Source: Tretioscincus oriximinensis
Taxonomy: Eukaryota > Chordata > Lepidosauria > Squamata > Gymnophthalmidae
NCBI GenBank assembly: GCA_022410635.1
Contig: JAJVDF010000262.1
Span: 377,799 to 441,798, forward strand
Length of the DNA stretch: 64,000 nucleotides
Reading direction: 5' to 3'
Of this stretch, positions 14,901 to 25,076 are shown piece after piece. The position numbers and the translations under genes were made by a program. Position 1 is the first letter of the stretch. Each line of letters begins with the position of its first letter. The notes under the pieces were generated by a model. That model did no database searches. It had not been told where the DNA came from and saw nothing but the letters and a program-made list of their open reading frames with translations.

Positions 14901-17900
14901 GATTCCATATTTATTAGGCAAAGAGCACTAGCAAAAACAGATCTTTTTCAAAAAGGGAGCAAAGCCAGTGACAGATTGGGGTCAATGCTATTTACCCGAA
15001 TGCATTATTTTCATATTAAATACCTCTTGATGTATTAAGCAGATATTCTAATTCTTGTCACAATAAGGAAATGTATTAATAAAAAAGGTAGAATTCCGTA
15101 ACTTCCCTTACAAAACTAATGTAGAAATTACCTTCTGGTCTTCTTGCTTTGTCCAAGGACCTTTAACTAGGACAGGATTTAGCACTCTTAGCCAACGGTA
15201 TTGACACTGCTGTTCAGTACGGTTCTGCAAACATTTTTAAACAAATTTATGTTAAATTAATGTCTACTGGGATAAAGAAAAACAAGAACAGACAAAGGAA
15301 AGTATTTTTCACCCAGAGGGTCATCGGCCTGTGGAATTTACTTCCTGAAGAGGTAGTGGTAGCTAACAGCTTGGATAGTTTCAAGACAGGACTAGACAGG
15401 TTTATGGACACTAAGGGTATAAATGGATACTAAGATAGTTGTCTGGATGTAGCCTCCGGGATGGAGCAACAGGCAGGACTTTTGAAATACCATTTGCAGG
15501 GAGTCACGAACAGGAGCAGCATATTTTGCTTTCCTCTGTTTGGACTGCCCAGGTGCATCTGGTGGGCCTATGTGTGACACAGAATGCTGGACTCGATGGG
15601 CTGTGGCCTGATCCAGTATGGCTCTTCTTATGTTCTTATGTTCTTAAAATCCAAAATATGAAGTGATAGCAATAGTTTAAAAGAATGCCACTTTAGTAAT
15701 CTGCTTTTGCAGCTTTGTCTCTTAATCTCTCCACAATGCCTCTATTCACCCAACTAAGAATAACTAGCAAGGGGGACTTTGTAGCACCTTAGAGACTAAC
15801 AAGAAAAAGGTAGGCAGCATGCACTTTTGAAGACAAGTCTACTGCTTCTGATGTTAGTCTGGGTCAAAAAGGTCTAACAAGAGACTAGCCAGATGCATCT
15901 GAAGAAGTAGACTTGTCTACGAAAGTTCATTTTGGACCCAGAGTAACATGGCTGTTTCTTTGAAATCCAACTAAGAAAACAAGAAGAATGTCTTATTTTA
16001 GGCAAAAAAAAAATACACTTACAGGAAAATGCTTTGCTACGAATTTCCAATCACGTCCAAATTGTTCCACCAGGGAGCTCAGTAGTTCATCCTATATAAA
16101 AACAATGCAGACAGCTTTCAAAACTAAGAAAATGCATATGAACCTCATACTGAAAAGGGGGGTTTCTAATTCTGAAGTCAAATATTTCATAAACAACACT
16201 AGGACATCATTGATTGCAGCAGTGGAACTAATACACACTTCAGTTCTTCTACTGAAAATAAACTATTATAAAACAGAGCTTAAAGTTTGGTCAGGTACAA
16301 GATTAAAATTAGCTGTTTGATGAGCCACAGGCCTTGACCAGTCACAATCTCCAATCTCTATCCCCATCAGAGAAGGAAAATAGACTCAAGTATGTTTATT
16401 CTTCCAATAACAATATTCTCTAAACTGCAGCATGCTTTAATAGCAGTTTATGTAGCAAAAAATAAATTATTATAATCTCCAACACAATTCAACATTGTTT
16501 TAATTAGTCAAATGATCATGAAAGGCCACTACAAAATATTGTTGACTCCTGTACAAATAAAGTTACCTTAGAGTCCAAGGCCCCATCGAGGTCTGGCTGA
16601 ATAGTTTGTACATTGTAGTAGGCAGCAGAGAAAGCATGAGAAAACCTGAGGGCAAGATTACAAAAATCTATTCAAAATATACCTCTTCCCGTGTCCACTT
16701 GACTTTGCATCTATTATCTCGACGTCCCGACACATCTGAATCCAGGTAATGCAGATGATCTTGCTCTTCACTGTTAAAAAAATGTCCAGAACAAGGAGAA
16801 ACTGTTGGTCAATTATCTTGTTTAAATATGCAATCAGATTATCAAGCACTAGTACCTGTTTAATCTTACTTAACGTATGTCTATCTCACTGTCCACAATT
16901 ATACAAAATATACACAGTTGGACAGTTAGAACTGTTTTTCTTTGTTCTTTTGTTTCTGTTATAAAAACCAATAAAATATATATTAAAAAAATGTCTATCA
17001 CCTTTTATAATGGTTTCACAATATCCACTTAAAACAAAAAGCAGAGAAAGTGCATATGCTTCCATTATGAGAACATTATGGGTAAAGAATCAGTAAAGGT
17101 GTTTAAATAACATTCACTATCACTCTGTTTAGTGGAGGATAAGCCTCCATTGCACCTTCAAGTCAAATCTCAACCTCCAACCCTCTGTAGCAGTTACAGC
17201 CTTTAAAGTATTTGGCATGGTGGGTAAGGAAAAGACACTTATTTGCCCTATTGGCAGTTTTAACTCACTGATTTGTAATCAAAACACAGGAGAGATGTGA
17301 ACCCTTAAGAACATAAGAAGAGCCATACTGGATTAGGCCACAGCCCATCTAGTCTAGCATTCTGTGTCACAAAGAGGCCCACCAGATGCACCTGGGCAAT
17401 CTGAACAGAGGAAAGCAAAATATGCTCCTGTTCATGACTCCCTGCAAATGGTATTTCAGGAGTCCCGCCTGATGCTCCATCCCGGAGGTAACTTCCAAAC
17501 ATCCATCCTAGTACCCGTTTATACCCTTGGTGTCCATAAACCTGTCTAGTCCTGTCTTGAAACTATCCAAGCTGTCAGCTACCACTACCTCTTCAGGAAG
17601 TAAATTCCACTGGCTGATGACCCTCTGGGTGAAAATCCCTCTGGACAAAACCCTTAGTTTTAGCAGAGGAAATACTTGTGATAAAAGCCAAGTTAGGGTG
17701 TTTGCCTGAAAGGGTGTGAGGAAAAACGTATGTGTAATTTGCAACAGAAGCATGTTTTAGCAGTGATTAAAAAGTTCAATAGACGGTACAGGAGAAAACT
17801 TTTAGATCGTCCAATGGATATGTCATAATGCACTAAAGATTTCAGAGAAGAGCACTTAAGTGCTTAAAAATTCAGTCTTCTTGACTCATTCCGAAGAACA

Positions 17901-20857
17901 AGTCAAAGCTCTAGAAGTCTATTAAACTTGGCAAGATAATCTTGAGCATAGTATACCTGTCCTACTTTAACACAACTATTGCTATTACTTTGCTGCTACT
18001 ACTACTTATCTTTATTGCTAGGGTCAAAGTATTATAAGATTATGTAGTAATTCCAGTACATATGGGGCTAAGACCTAATCCACAGCTTGCAAATACTTTC
18101 CAACACAGAACTGCAATACTAATGTCCTGGGTTAATAACTGGCTAAAAGACAGGAAACAGAAGGTAGTAATAAACTGACAGTTCTCTGTATAGAAAGATG
18201 TGAGAACTTATATGACTGTATAAGTTTCTACTAGGATTGGGGCTATAAGAGGAAGGCAGCCTTACAGCTGACTGGCTGTTCATTGCAGGGATGTTGAAAG
18301 ACCACTCCCACTCCCAAAATGCAAACAGAACAGGTCCAAGTGTGGATCAAGTCTTTAGGGCCTAGTCCAAAAAAATAAGTGTGAATGTACCTTATATGCC
18401 CCAATGCTTCATTTATTCAAAATACCTATATGCTACACTCACAGTACCTATAATATTCACAGTTGTTTATATAGATATTAACATAAAGCAATGGGAGAAA
18501 CACTTAAGAAAAGTAGTTAGAAACAGTAATTGGGATAATGGTAAGTCACAGAGGGATGGTGAATAGATTGGATTTTTTAATAGTGGCTAGAGTTCCCATA
18601 TTTAAGTTTGAAAAATTGGGAATTCTGGCTGCTGGAAAACCTGAATGGGCACCAGAAGTCCCAACATGTCTCAGGCATGGAGAATTAATTTTATCCTCAT
18701 TTTCCAGTGGTACTACAAGAGTGCCCAAAGCCAGAATATCACACCTAAACCAGGACATCTGAGAACCGTAAGAGCTGTTCCTGATTTATGGTGTCCACTC
18801 TGTCATCCTTAACAAGATGCAAAACTCCCACACCTAATTTTTTGTGGTAATCCTACTTCAACGCAGAACTCTTAGCAGCCACGTTCCAGTAAAAGATGGA
18901 ATCAGATTCAAGCATGGTAGAACACACAATTATCCCATCCACATCCCCTTAATATTTCAGTGATTTCACTCAAAGAAAGGAGAAAGGTGACAACATAATA
19001 CAGGTGCAGTTTTATCCCAGTTGGAATCAGTGTTATTGTTCGGTCATTCAGTCATATTGACTCTTGGCCCTTCTGTCCTTCACTACCTCCCAATTCTTGG
19101 TCAAACTCACACCGGTTGCCATGCCTACACTCTCCATCTCATCCTCAGCCATCCCCTTTTACCTTCAATCTTTCCCAGCATCAAGATCTTTACTGGTGAT
19201 TCCTGAAGAAGAGAAAGAAGAGGAGACGGAAGAAGAGGAAGAACAACAGCAGGAAGAGGAGGAGGAAGAACAAAAGGAAGAGGAAGAAGAACAGGAGGAG
19301 GAAGAGGAGGAAGAAGAGGTGGAGGGAGAAGAAAGGAAATACAGGTTTACGGACACTAAGGGTATAAATGGATACTAGGATAGTTGCCTGGATGTTGCCT
19401 CCTGGATGGAGCAACAGGCAGGACTCTTGAAATACCATTTGCAGGAAGTCATCAACAGGAGCATATTTTGCTTTCCTCTGTTCAGACTACCCAGGTGCAT
19501 CAGGTGGGCCTCTGTGTGACACAGAATGCTGGACTTGATGGGCTGTGGCCTGATCCAGTATGGCTCTTCTTATGTTCTTATGAAATGGGAAGAAGAACAG
19601 GAGAATTTTTTCACCTTTCAAAGGGACTCAAAGCGGCTTACAAGGGTATTTTGCCCGAAGGCTTCCATTCTATCTTCCCCACCAGGCTGTGGTGGTTCCC
19701 ATGTATCTACTTGTAGTCAGTTGCAATTTTTGCAGTTCCTGCTTTCGAATAGCTGGGTTGGCTAGAGCTACAGGCTAGTGGAAGGTGCTCACCCCTCCCC
19801 ACGTCCCACACAGGGCTTCAAAACCCCATCTCCCCAGGTGAGAGACGGATTCCTTAGCGACTGAGCTATCCTTGCCTGCTTAGGAAGAGCAATGCTACAG
19901 GCCACTGTATTCCCAAGGCAGTGGTCTTAATTCCACTAGTATTCTGTATAATATATAACTCAAGGCCACATACACCTTTGCTCACTTCCTAATTCTGAAG
20001 CTTAATCTGCCAGTCTCTGTGCCACAAAGTCCAGAAATCTGCCTTCCCCCGTTCCCTAAAAGGCAAAAGGGGTGGGCATCCCATGACCCCAACTTTAAGG
20101 GGAATGGCAAAAACGGTGGCTTTCCAGATGTTGCCGGGCTACACTTCCCATCATCCCTCCGCATTCGCCCGCCGTCTGGCCGCCACTTCCAGTTCCGCAA
20201 CATCTGGAGCGCCATACTTGCAACCCAGACCTCAACTTCAAAGAAGCCCATCGCCCTTCTTTACGCATCCGAGCAGCCGCTTAAAAATGTGCCAAGGCTA
20301 AAGTATTGCCCAAGCTGGAATCGATCCTTTGCTCACCTCCATTCTTGCTTCCCGAAGTGCCCCGCTTATGCCCTGCAAAGTAGCACAGAGAAGGGGGGGG
20401 GGGGGAAGGGCCTCCCCCATCCCTTCCCGCAAAAAGACAAGCAGCAGCCCCACGTCCCTGCTGCCCGCCCGGGCTTTTTACGCAGGCCATTTTAAGCAAG
20501 TGGGGGAAAAAAAAAAGAATTTCCCTCCTCCGGCTACGTCCCCTTCCCGCCTGCCGCCTTCCTGGTTTGCAAATGCATCAACCTATCAATCGGGCATAAC
20601 CTTCCCGGGGGGAGGAGAAAGAGAAAGAGCCACAGGAGGCAACCCAGCAAGAGGCACTTTAAAATATATTTGGGGCTGGGGGGGGGGGGAGGGGGGGGGG
20701 GGGGTCCCAAAGGTCTTCCTTCCTCTTCCCCTGATCCCCAAGTCCGTCTGCGCTATTGCACCCCAAATGCAATGCAATGCAATGCACCGCCGCCCCCGCC
20801 CCCCCCTCCCTCCCGTGCATCCGGGGCAACTGACCCGCGAACCAGCCTGCGAGACAT
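2813..20857 (-). CDS. MYBL2: MYBL2 (B-Myb) transcription factor, 12 coding exons, 3' end outside window
   Basis: B-Myb is a nuclear DNA-binding activator of G2/M genes; it works with the MuvB complex and FOXM1. The join of 12 minus-strand exons (coding pieces 20857-20835, 16770-16683, 16091-16023, 15224-15132, 13537-13317, 13193-13037, 11440-11171, 9489-9121, 8715-8576, 6594-6495, 4721-4608, 2929-2813) is open for 587 codons, with GT/AG borders and matching phases. Three Myb repeats are visible, with all nine spaced tryptophans (residues 33, 52, 71; 84, 104, 123; 136, 155, 174). Acidic, proline/TP-rich and conserved C-terminal blocks follow. Human B-Myb is 700 aa, so about 100 residues, including the MuvB-binding segment, should lie before position 1. 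MYBL2 rather than MYB or MYBL1 is supported by the N-terminus (MSRR, then acidic HYxDSDV), by the [14 protein letters not shown] block and by the IFT52/SGK2 neighbours. Squamate-specific introns hold CR1 and Penelope-like insertions. Confidence 0.97.
3037..3225 (+). mobile_element. CR1 LINE 3' end fragment
   Basis: Matches other copies from 'ggatggagcaacaggcag' to the tail 'ttcttatgttcttatg'. Directly followed by the Penelope-like insertion. Confidence 0.7.
3244..3384 (+). mobile_element. Penelope-like fragment with hammerhead core
   Basis: A single-orientation copy ending in TATTCCTCTGAAAT, flanked by the 12-bp direct repeat TGTTTAATCATG (3,232-3,243 and 3,385-3,396). It contains CTGAAGA (3,264-3,270) and GAAA (3,286-3,289) around an imperfect stem II. 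Confidence 0.75.
4608..4721 (-). CDS. MYBL2: MYBL2 coding exon 11
   Basis: 114 bases, phase 0, 38 codons. [20 protein letters not shown] is followed by [18 protein letters not shown], a conserved helix and a basic tail that may act as nuclear localisation signal. Donor GTAAGT. Confidence 0.97.
5305..5330 (-). ncRNA. Hammerhead-ribozyme-like core
   Basis: On the minus strand: CTGAAGA, a stem GTAGAC/GTCTAC, then GAAA, followed by the short helix-III-like AGC-TTAT-GC. Sense to the MYBL2 pre-mRNA. The base after GC is C where U is expected, so activity is doubtful. Confidence 0.5.
5334..5359 (+). ncRNA. Hammerhead-ribozyme-like core, mirror copy
   Basis: CTGAAGA (5,334-5,340), stem II GTAGAC/GTCTAC and GAAA (5,356-5,359). 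It is the mirror image of the minus-strand core three bases away. Confidence 0.5.
6495..6594 (-). CDS. MYBL2: MYBL2 coding exon 10
   Basis: 100 bases (1 + 33 codons) encode [20 protein letters not shown] and [13 protein letters not shown], a highly conserved B-Myb block rich in TP sites. Confidence 0.97.
8576..8715 (-). CDS. MYBL2: MYBL2 coding exon 9
   Basis: 140 bases. They begin [10 protein letters not shown], continuing SPSQ of the previous exon exactly as in human B-Myb, then [25 protein letters not shown]. They end on two bases of a Val codon. A (TA)n microsatellite sits about 20 bases upstream, in the intron. Confidence 0.97.
8735..8752. repeat. (TA)n microsatellite
   Basis: About nine TA units, 20 bases outside MYBL2 coding exon 9, on its acceptor side. 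Confidence 0.9.
9121..9489 (-). CDS. MYBL2: MYBL2 coding exon 8 (conserved regulatory domain)
   Basis: 369 bases, residues 308-430. Key blocks are [57 protein letters not shown] and [16 protein letters not shown]. The SP and TP sites are candidate cyclin/CDK targets, as known for B-Myb. Donor GTACGT, acceptor AG at 9490-9491. Confidence 0.97.
11171..11440 (-). CDS. MYBL2: MYBL2 coding exon 7 (acidic transactivation region)
   Basis: 270 bases, phase 0, residues 218-307. It contains IKEEE (a psi-K-x-E SUMO-type site near residue 232), an acidic Ser/Glu stretch, a FTWVVEEGN block equivalent to the human YKWVVEAAN block, and [10 protein letters not shown], which joins the next exon as ...[12 protein letters not shown]. 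Confidence 0.96.
12300..12725 (+). mobile_element. CR1 LINE fragment
   Basis: The end of the reverse-transcriptase frame ([32 protein letters not shown]) is readable on the plus strand. The shared 3' UTR and 'cttatgttcttatg' tail follow. Located in the MYBL2 intron after exon 7. Confidence 0.8.
13037..13193 (-). CDS. MYBL2: MYBL2 coding exon 6 (end of R3, linker)
   Basis: 157 bases (1 + 52 codons). [17 protein letters not shown] completes R3 (W174 and the [10 protein letters not shown] recognition helix). It is followed by a linker similar to human B-Myb ([16 protein letters not shown]). Confidence 0.97.
13317..13537 (-). CDS. MYBL2: MYBL2 coding exon 5 (R2 and R3 core)
   Basis: 221 bases encode residues 92-164 and two bases of R165. 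They include [18 protein letters not shown], the recognition helix [11 protein letters not shown] and the start of R3 ([19 protein letters not shown]). Donor GTAGGT; acceptor AG at 13538-13539. Confidence 0.98.
13790..14000 (-). mobile_element. L2-like LINE 3' fragment
   Basis: Tail 'atttatttatacttagaccc' on the plus strand equals an A-rich 3' tail on the minus strand. The block 'ccatagtctgggga' matches the copy at 830 in inverse orientation. Confidence 0.45.
14019..14063. repeat. Perfect 14-bp inverted repeat
   Basis: AGGCCTGGTTGTAC at 14,019-14,032 and its exact reverse complement at 14,050-14,063, with a 17-base loop. Located in the MYBL2 intron, adjoining the LINE fragment. Confidence 0.85.
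15132..15224 (-). CDS. MYBL2: MYBL2 coding exon 4 (end of R1, start of R2)
   Basis: 93 bases, phase 0, residues 61-91. It begins [17 protein letters not shown], with W71 ending R1, then [11 protein letters not shown] with W84 opening R2. Almost identical to vertebrate B-Myb. Confidence 0.97.
15290..15648 (+). mobile_element. CR1 LINE fragment
   Basis: Same segment as the 12.3-kb copy, from 'ttcacccagagggtcat' to 'cttatgttcttatg'. It lies in the MYBL2 intron between exons 3 and 4, just below the diverged Penelope-like copy. Confidence 0.8.
15761..15966. mobile_element. Penelope-like inverted copy, diverged
   Basis: Contains a hammerhead core on the plus strand (CTGAAGA 15,899-15,905; stem GTAGAC/GTCTAC; GAAA 15,921-15,924) and a decayed inverted half before it. 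The 11-bp direct repeat CCAACTAAGAA flanks it (15,750-15,760 and 15,967-15,977). Located in the MYBL2 intron between coding exons 3 and 4. Confidence 0.7.
16023..16091 (-). CDS. MYBL2: MYBL2 coding exon 3 (Myb R1)
   Basis: 69 bases, phase 0 at both ends, donor GTAAGT. They encode residues 38-60 ([17 protein letters not shown]...), the middle of R1 with W52. Compared with human B-Myb, the turn before W52 is one residue shorter (GRDW against GQQDW). Confidence 0.95.
16683..16770 (-). CDS. MYBL2: MYBL2 coding exon 2 (acidic N-terminus, start of Myb R1)
   Basis: Acceptor AG at 16771-16772 and donor GTATAT below 16683 frame 88 bases. They encode residues 9-37, ending CKVKWTREE, which includes the first tryptophan of repeat R1 (W33). 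Confidence 0.95.
17306..17665 (-). mobile_element. CR1 LINE fragment
   Basis: Reverse orientation. The minus strand reads [20 protein letters not shown], then the standard 3' UTR and tail. Located in MYBL2 intron 1. Confidence 0.8.
19199..19340 (+). repeat. Purine-rich (GAA/GAG)n tract
   Basis: An almost pure run of A and G, about 140 bases, fused directly to the CR1 tail fragment that follows. It reads as a poly-Glu frame, which I treat as non-coding. Confidence 0.85.
19345..19582 (+). mobile_element. CR1 LINE 3' end fragment
   Basis: Starts at 'caggtttacggacactaagg' and runs to 'ttcttatgttcttatg'. Confidence 0.75.
19590..19885 (-). mobile_element. tRNA-derived SINE, family 1
   Basis: Reverse orientation. 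The tRNA-like head is at the high end (gactgagctatccttgcc ... gcttcaaaaccccatctccc). The body block is 'accaggctgtggtggttcccatgt'. Related copies are at 44.1 and 58.7 kb. Confidence 0.7.
20119..20217. repeat. Short inverted-repeat element ('ccagatgttgc ... gcaacatctgg')
   Basis: Ends are inverted copies (CCAGATGTTGC near 20,125 and GCAACATCTGG near 20,205), with an internal 'tacacttcccatcat' piece typical of a very common sauropsid repeat. It sits in the CpG island next to MYBL2 exon 1. Confidence 0.5.
20835..20857 (-). CDS. MYBL2: MYBL2 coding exon 1 (start codon)
   Basis: ATG at 20857 opens MSRRLVR plus two bases of a Gly codon, then donor GTCAGT at 20834. Joining to the next exon restores ...[15 protein letters not shown], matching the MSRR...HYxDxDSDV start of vertebrate B-Myb. 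It lies inside a CpG-rich block, as expected for this promoter. The 5' UTR extends to higher coordinates but its start cannot be seen. The exon is too short to show as a long ORF. Confidence 0.85.
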
Positions 20858-21372
20858 CTGGCGCCCTGGCCCCAAACAAGGGGGCAGCAGATTCGGCCGT
20901 GGGGAGCTCAGCGGGGGTCCTCAGGTCCAAGATTCAGCGGCGGCGGCGGCGGCGGCCCCGCCCCGACACCCCCACGGGGCCACCCCACCCACGCGCGCGC
21001 CGCGGGCGCGCCGGTCGCGCGCACGGGGGTCGGGGGAGGGGGGGGGCGGGGGCGGGGGGGGGGCGGGGGGGCCGGGCGCGGCGGCCGCGGGGGGGGCGCG
21101 GAGGCCCGCGCCCCCCCCCCCCCCCCCCCGGGGCGCCGCCCCGGCCCCCTTGTTTTTTTTTTTTTTTCCCGGCGGCGTGACGCAACGCGGGCGCCCTGCG
21201 CGCGGCAGACGAGCAACACAGGATTTTAATTGGGGGAGGAGGGAAGGGAGGAAGGAAGGAAAGAAAGTGGCGCGCGCGGGCAAGTTTTGACTCTTTTTTT
21301 TTACAGCGGCGAAAGTGCTGACCCTTGGACGGCTAGCCTTCTTCCTTCATTTGTTGTCGTTCGGCTTTTTTA

Positions 21373-21618
21373 GAACATAAGAACCTAAGAAGAGCCATAC
21401 TGGACCAGGCTACATCCCATCAAGTCCAACATTCTGTCTCACACAGAGACCCACCAGATGCACCTGGGCAGTCTCAACAGAGGAAAGCAAAATATGCTCC
21501 TGTTCATGACTCCCTGCAAATGGCACTTCAGGAGTCCTGCCTGTTGCTCCATCCCGGAGGCAACATCCAGATATCCATCCTAATATCCATTTATACCCTT
21601 GGTGTCCATAAACCTGTG
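21373..21618 (-). mobile_element. CR1 LINE 3' end fragment
   Basis: 'agaacctaagaagagccatactgg' to 'ggtgtccataaacctgt', the reverse complement of the standard CR1 tail. Just upstream of the MYBL2 CpG island. Confidence 0.75.
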
Positions 21619-21719
21619 TTTTAATAATTGCACTAGTTTACACTTTCATCCCCATCCTATACACCCGAAGATCTCAGGTGGGTAAGAACGTAACACAATC
21701 GGGCTAGGGCCAATCTAGT

Positions 21720-22300
21720 CCAGCTCTCTTATTTATTTATACCCAGCCCTGTACCTGAAGGGCGGGGTATAGATCAGGCCAGGGCGGCCAACAATAAAAA
21801 TAACAATACAAAATTAACATTAAAACCAGGATAAAACAGTATCTGCCTCATACAGTATTCCACACCAATTGCACCTAGGCAGTCTGAACAAAAGGCAAAA
21901 TCTTCCCCTGTTCTCAGTGCCCAGCAAATGATATTTCAGGAATCCTGCCTATTGCTAATCCCAGAGGCAGTATCAAGAGATCCTTCCAGCAACTGTTTAT
22001 ATCCTTGGTGCCCGTGAACATTTCTAATCCTGCCTTAAAGTAAACTCCAAAGGCCGATGACCCTCTGGGTGAAAACAAAACTTCGTCCACACTCTTCTGC
22101 CCATCGGCTTCAAGGAATGTCCTCTGGTTCCAGTGTTATGTGATAGAAAATATAATTTTCCTCTATTCTCCTTATCCATCACATGCATGATTTTATACAC
22201 TTCAGTTAGGTCACCTCTCAAATGCTGTCTTTCAAGGCTGAGGAGGCCCAGATGTTGCAGCCGGATTTCACAAGGGTATTACAGCAAACATAAAATGGAA
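21720..22300 (-). mobile_element. LINE pieces: L2-like tail plus CR1 fragment
   Basis: 21,720-21,835 is an L2-like 3' tail (atttatttatacccagccc). From about 21,840 the minus strand reads CR1 reverse-transcriptase text ([31 protein letters not shown]) and its 3' UTR. Confidence 0.6.
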
Positions 22301-25070
22301 GCACTGAAAACAGCAACAGTGTTTGAAAGCTATTTCTTTAGGCAAAGAACAGGGTTAAACAGGGGGATTTCACAAGAAAATGCTTTCCTATGCAATTTAT
22401 TCATGATGATAAATTCTTATTAAGGCTTGGATGCCCATCAGCTATAGGAAGCTGCAGCAGGGGCTGGCAGTAGCAGCTGCAGTGAGGATGGCAAGGTGGA
22501 TGGAGCTGTGTTGCTGGTGGCCTGCTGGGAAGTGTAGTCTGAGCTCAGACAGCCTCTTCCTCCCAGCCTGTGTGGGGCCCTGCTCTGTAGATTACAGGTC
22601 CAAGCCAGCACCTTGCCTGTTTCCCAAGAATAGCCTCTTTAGCCGTCAGTCCACAGAAACATATTTCCTGCTTACAGGAAGGTGCTAGGGGTATTCCATA
22701 GAACATGAAATGGAACACTGTGAATAGGTATACACATATAAGTTTGCATGCTCAGGTCAGCGTTCCACGCAGCACTGGATTATTCCAAAATTTCCCAATA
22801 ATCCACTTAATATATTTTCCGGTTTTAATGCACCTCGTTCATACCTTTGCACTATGTTCCATGTTTTGCCATTCTGCCACCTCCACATGCAGACAACACA
22901 TTCTTCTGTCAGTCATTCTGTTTGCTGTTTGTCAAGAGGAAGTCTAGTAGTGCTTCCTCTCAATAGCTATTGGATAGCTTGCTGTCCATATTAGATTCCT
23001 TTGACTTCCTTTCTTGCAGTTGCTCGTTAAAACTATCCACACATCAAAAACTTTCTGCAATATGTTTATATGCTCATTCGGCTGTGGGGTTTTCCCAAGA
23101 AACTGACGATCCGGATAAGCAGCTTTAAAGTCCACAGTCTGTTGATTTATATACAATCTGATGAAGCAAACGCAACAGTAATTTGATTTTCAAGGAGTTT
23201 ATTGGTCCTTATGGGATGCAGCTTGTTTAGAGTTTTCCATGTTGCCCATTCTTGGTTTGTACCAAAAGAGCTTCCTGAGAGGCCATAAGATTTTACAGCA
23301 AGCTACTGATCATGAATTTCCATTATTTCAGATTAAAAAAAGAGTCCTGGTACAGACAGTAAGTAATTAGGCAGTTTCTTCAAAAAATGAGAATAAATTT
23401 ACTCACTGGACCATAGAAGGGGATCACTTTTCCTTGTAGATTGATGGTGGTGACTGATGATATTACTTTGATTGGATCTTTCATTAATTACCTCTCTGCT
23501 TAGCAATTCAACACAACATTTGGCATCTCACATTTCTTCAACTTTTGGGTTTTATTCTGCGTTGATGTCGCTTTTTGTTTTTATGATTATTTATTGGTTT
23601 AATGTGTAGAATCAAAACTTTACATCAAGATTTTTCTTACTATGCAGTGTAATAATCGTTGAATAAAATACATTAGACAATATTAACTTCAGTAACATAT
23701 GGAGAAAAATTAGGATGTAACTATGAAAATGGAAAATGCAATTTCTCTGTAAAGTAGAAAAAAAATCACTTGAAACATTAATAACACCTAGATTTGCATA
23801 GTTATTTCAAACGTTGCGCTTGCAGTTATAAAAAAAAAATAAGGAAATGGGATAAACCTTTGAGTAGCTAGATTTTGAATAAAAAGAAGCCAAGAATAAG
23901 GAAGAATATCTCAAATGCTTAAAAGGAGATGGAAAATACCAAAATTAGAATTTTAAATTATAGGTTCAAAGATCTGCATGTTTAAAGAAAACTAACTTCA
24001 AGGATTCATAGGTGGGTATTGATTAATTTCATTGACCTTCCAGATAAATCAGCTTCAGCTGGGATCTGCTAAAAACCTTTGCTTCCCTGGCAAAAGCTTA
24101 ATTGGATTTTTTAAGGCTTTATAAGGGTCATCAGCAAACACTGTAGCTGAGAAGGTTGGGTTTCCTTAAAGAGAGTGTAAGTAAATATATAGTTCTTCCC
24201 TTCCCATTCCAAAGAAAATATATCAAAAAGAGGGTTTTTCTTGTAAAAAGTGCAATAATATTAATACTGCTTATGACAAAATATAAAGTTCAGCAACTAA
24301 TGTTTAATTTTTGAGTACCTGATGTTTAGTTATTAGAAGAGTCTGGTTCAACTGGTATCGTAATTCTAATTATATTGTTTATACTTTTAAATAATTTGCA
24401 GAAAATAATTTGATGATAGGACAAACTTATTTCATATCTTTTTCAGTGCTAACGTTTTCTGCTTTAAGTTGCTACTGAATTCTGGATGGAAATAGAAAAA
24501 GCTTATCAAGGAGTAAAAGTTTAGCCTAAAGGCAGAAGTGGCAAGTCATTTCTGTCTTTTGCAAGAAAACTTCTTAAATTAGGGTTACTGCATAAAAAAA
24601 CAAGATAAAACTTTACAACTTCTATGGGTAGAGAAGAGAGGAATTTTCACCAGGTGCAGTCTAAAATGCCTGCCACACCTGGGAAGGGGGAGGGGAATCA
24701 TTGGTTTTTATTTGATAAAAACCACACATGTAGTCTATCAGCAAGAACTTTCTTCTAGTTTCTTTGCTCTCTGTTCACCAGCTGCAAGGCTCCCAATAGG
24801 AAATAGCCACCGAGTGCTGCCACCAACTTTGCTGGCTTTCCACTAATGCAGTGGCTGTAGTATGCAGCAACGGTGTATCAGTGTTTTATATTACAAAAGG
24901 TTGATGGGGATGTTTCTCCCTTTTCCTTTTTTTTTCAGGGGAAAATGGTAAGTGGGATTATGATGGGGCAGCAGGATACAGAAGAGTTTCAAAGTAACTG
25001 TGCTATATATAACAAAAAGTATGACTGATCTCTAAATGCAACAATTTCCAAAACAGAAGGAAACTGCTGT
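22300..25070. other. Intergenic stretch with no recognised gene
   Basis: AT-rich DNA between the MYBL2 promoter and the 25-kb foldback. It has no convincing exon, RNA gene or repeat that I can name. Any upstream exon of the 26.8-kb + strand frame would have to lie here or at 25.6-26.7 kb. Confidence 0.5.
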
Positions 25071-25076
25071 ACAAAA

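Larger units (their letters stand above)
20020..21300. promoter_or_regulatory. CpG island / MYBL2 promoter region
   Basis: A sharp GC-rich, CpG-rich block in an otherwise AT-rich window, covering MYBL2 exon 1. It contains long G and C runs (20,674-20,704; about 21,030-21,130), GCG repeats and an E2F-like core (TGGCGCG, 21,268-21,274). The island is expected to be the MYBL2 promoter and could also start a transcript on the + strand. The exact start site cannot be seen. The homopolymer runs may also hide assembly errors. Confidence 0.7.

Noticed and set aside
19064..19378. Poly-glutamate ORF of 104 codons
   Set aside because: It reads through a simple purine repeat into a CR1 tail.
20019..21290. 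Several long overlapping ORFs on both strands of the GC-rich block (up to 283 codons)
   Set aside because: GC-rich DNA has few stops. The frames are low-complexity Pro/Gly/Arg/Ala runs crossing homopolymers, and only the MYBL2 start exon has protein support.
24940..24960. Possible 9-base micro-exon (tttcag|gggaaaatg|gtaagt)
   Set aside because: Good splice-like borders, but no protein or transcript support and no phase link to the 26.8-kb frame.
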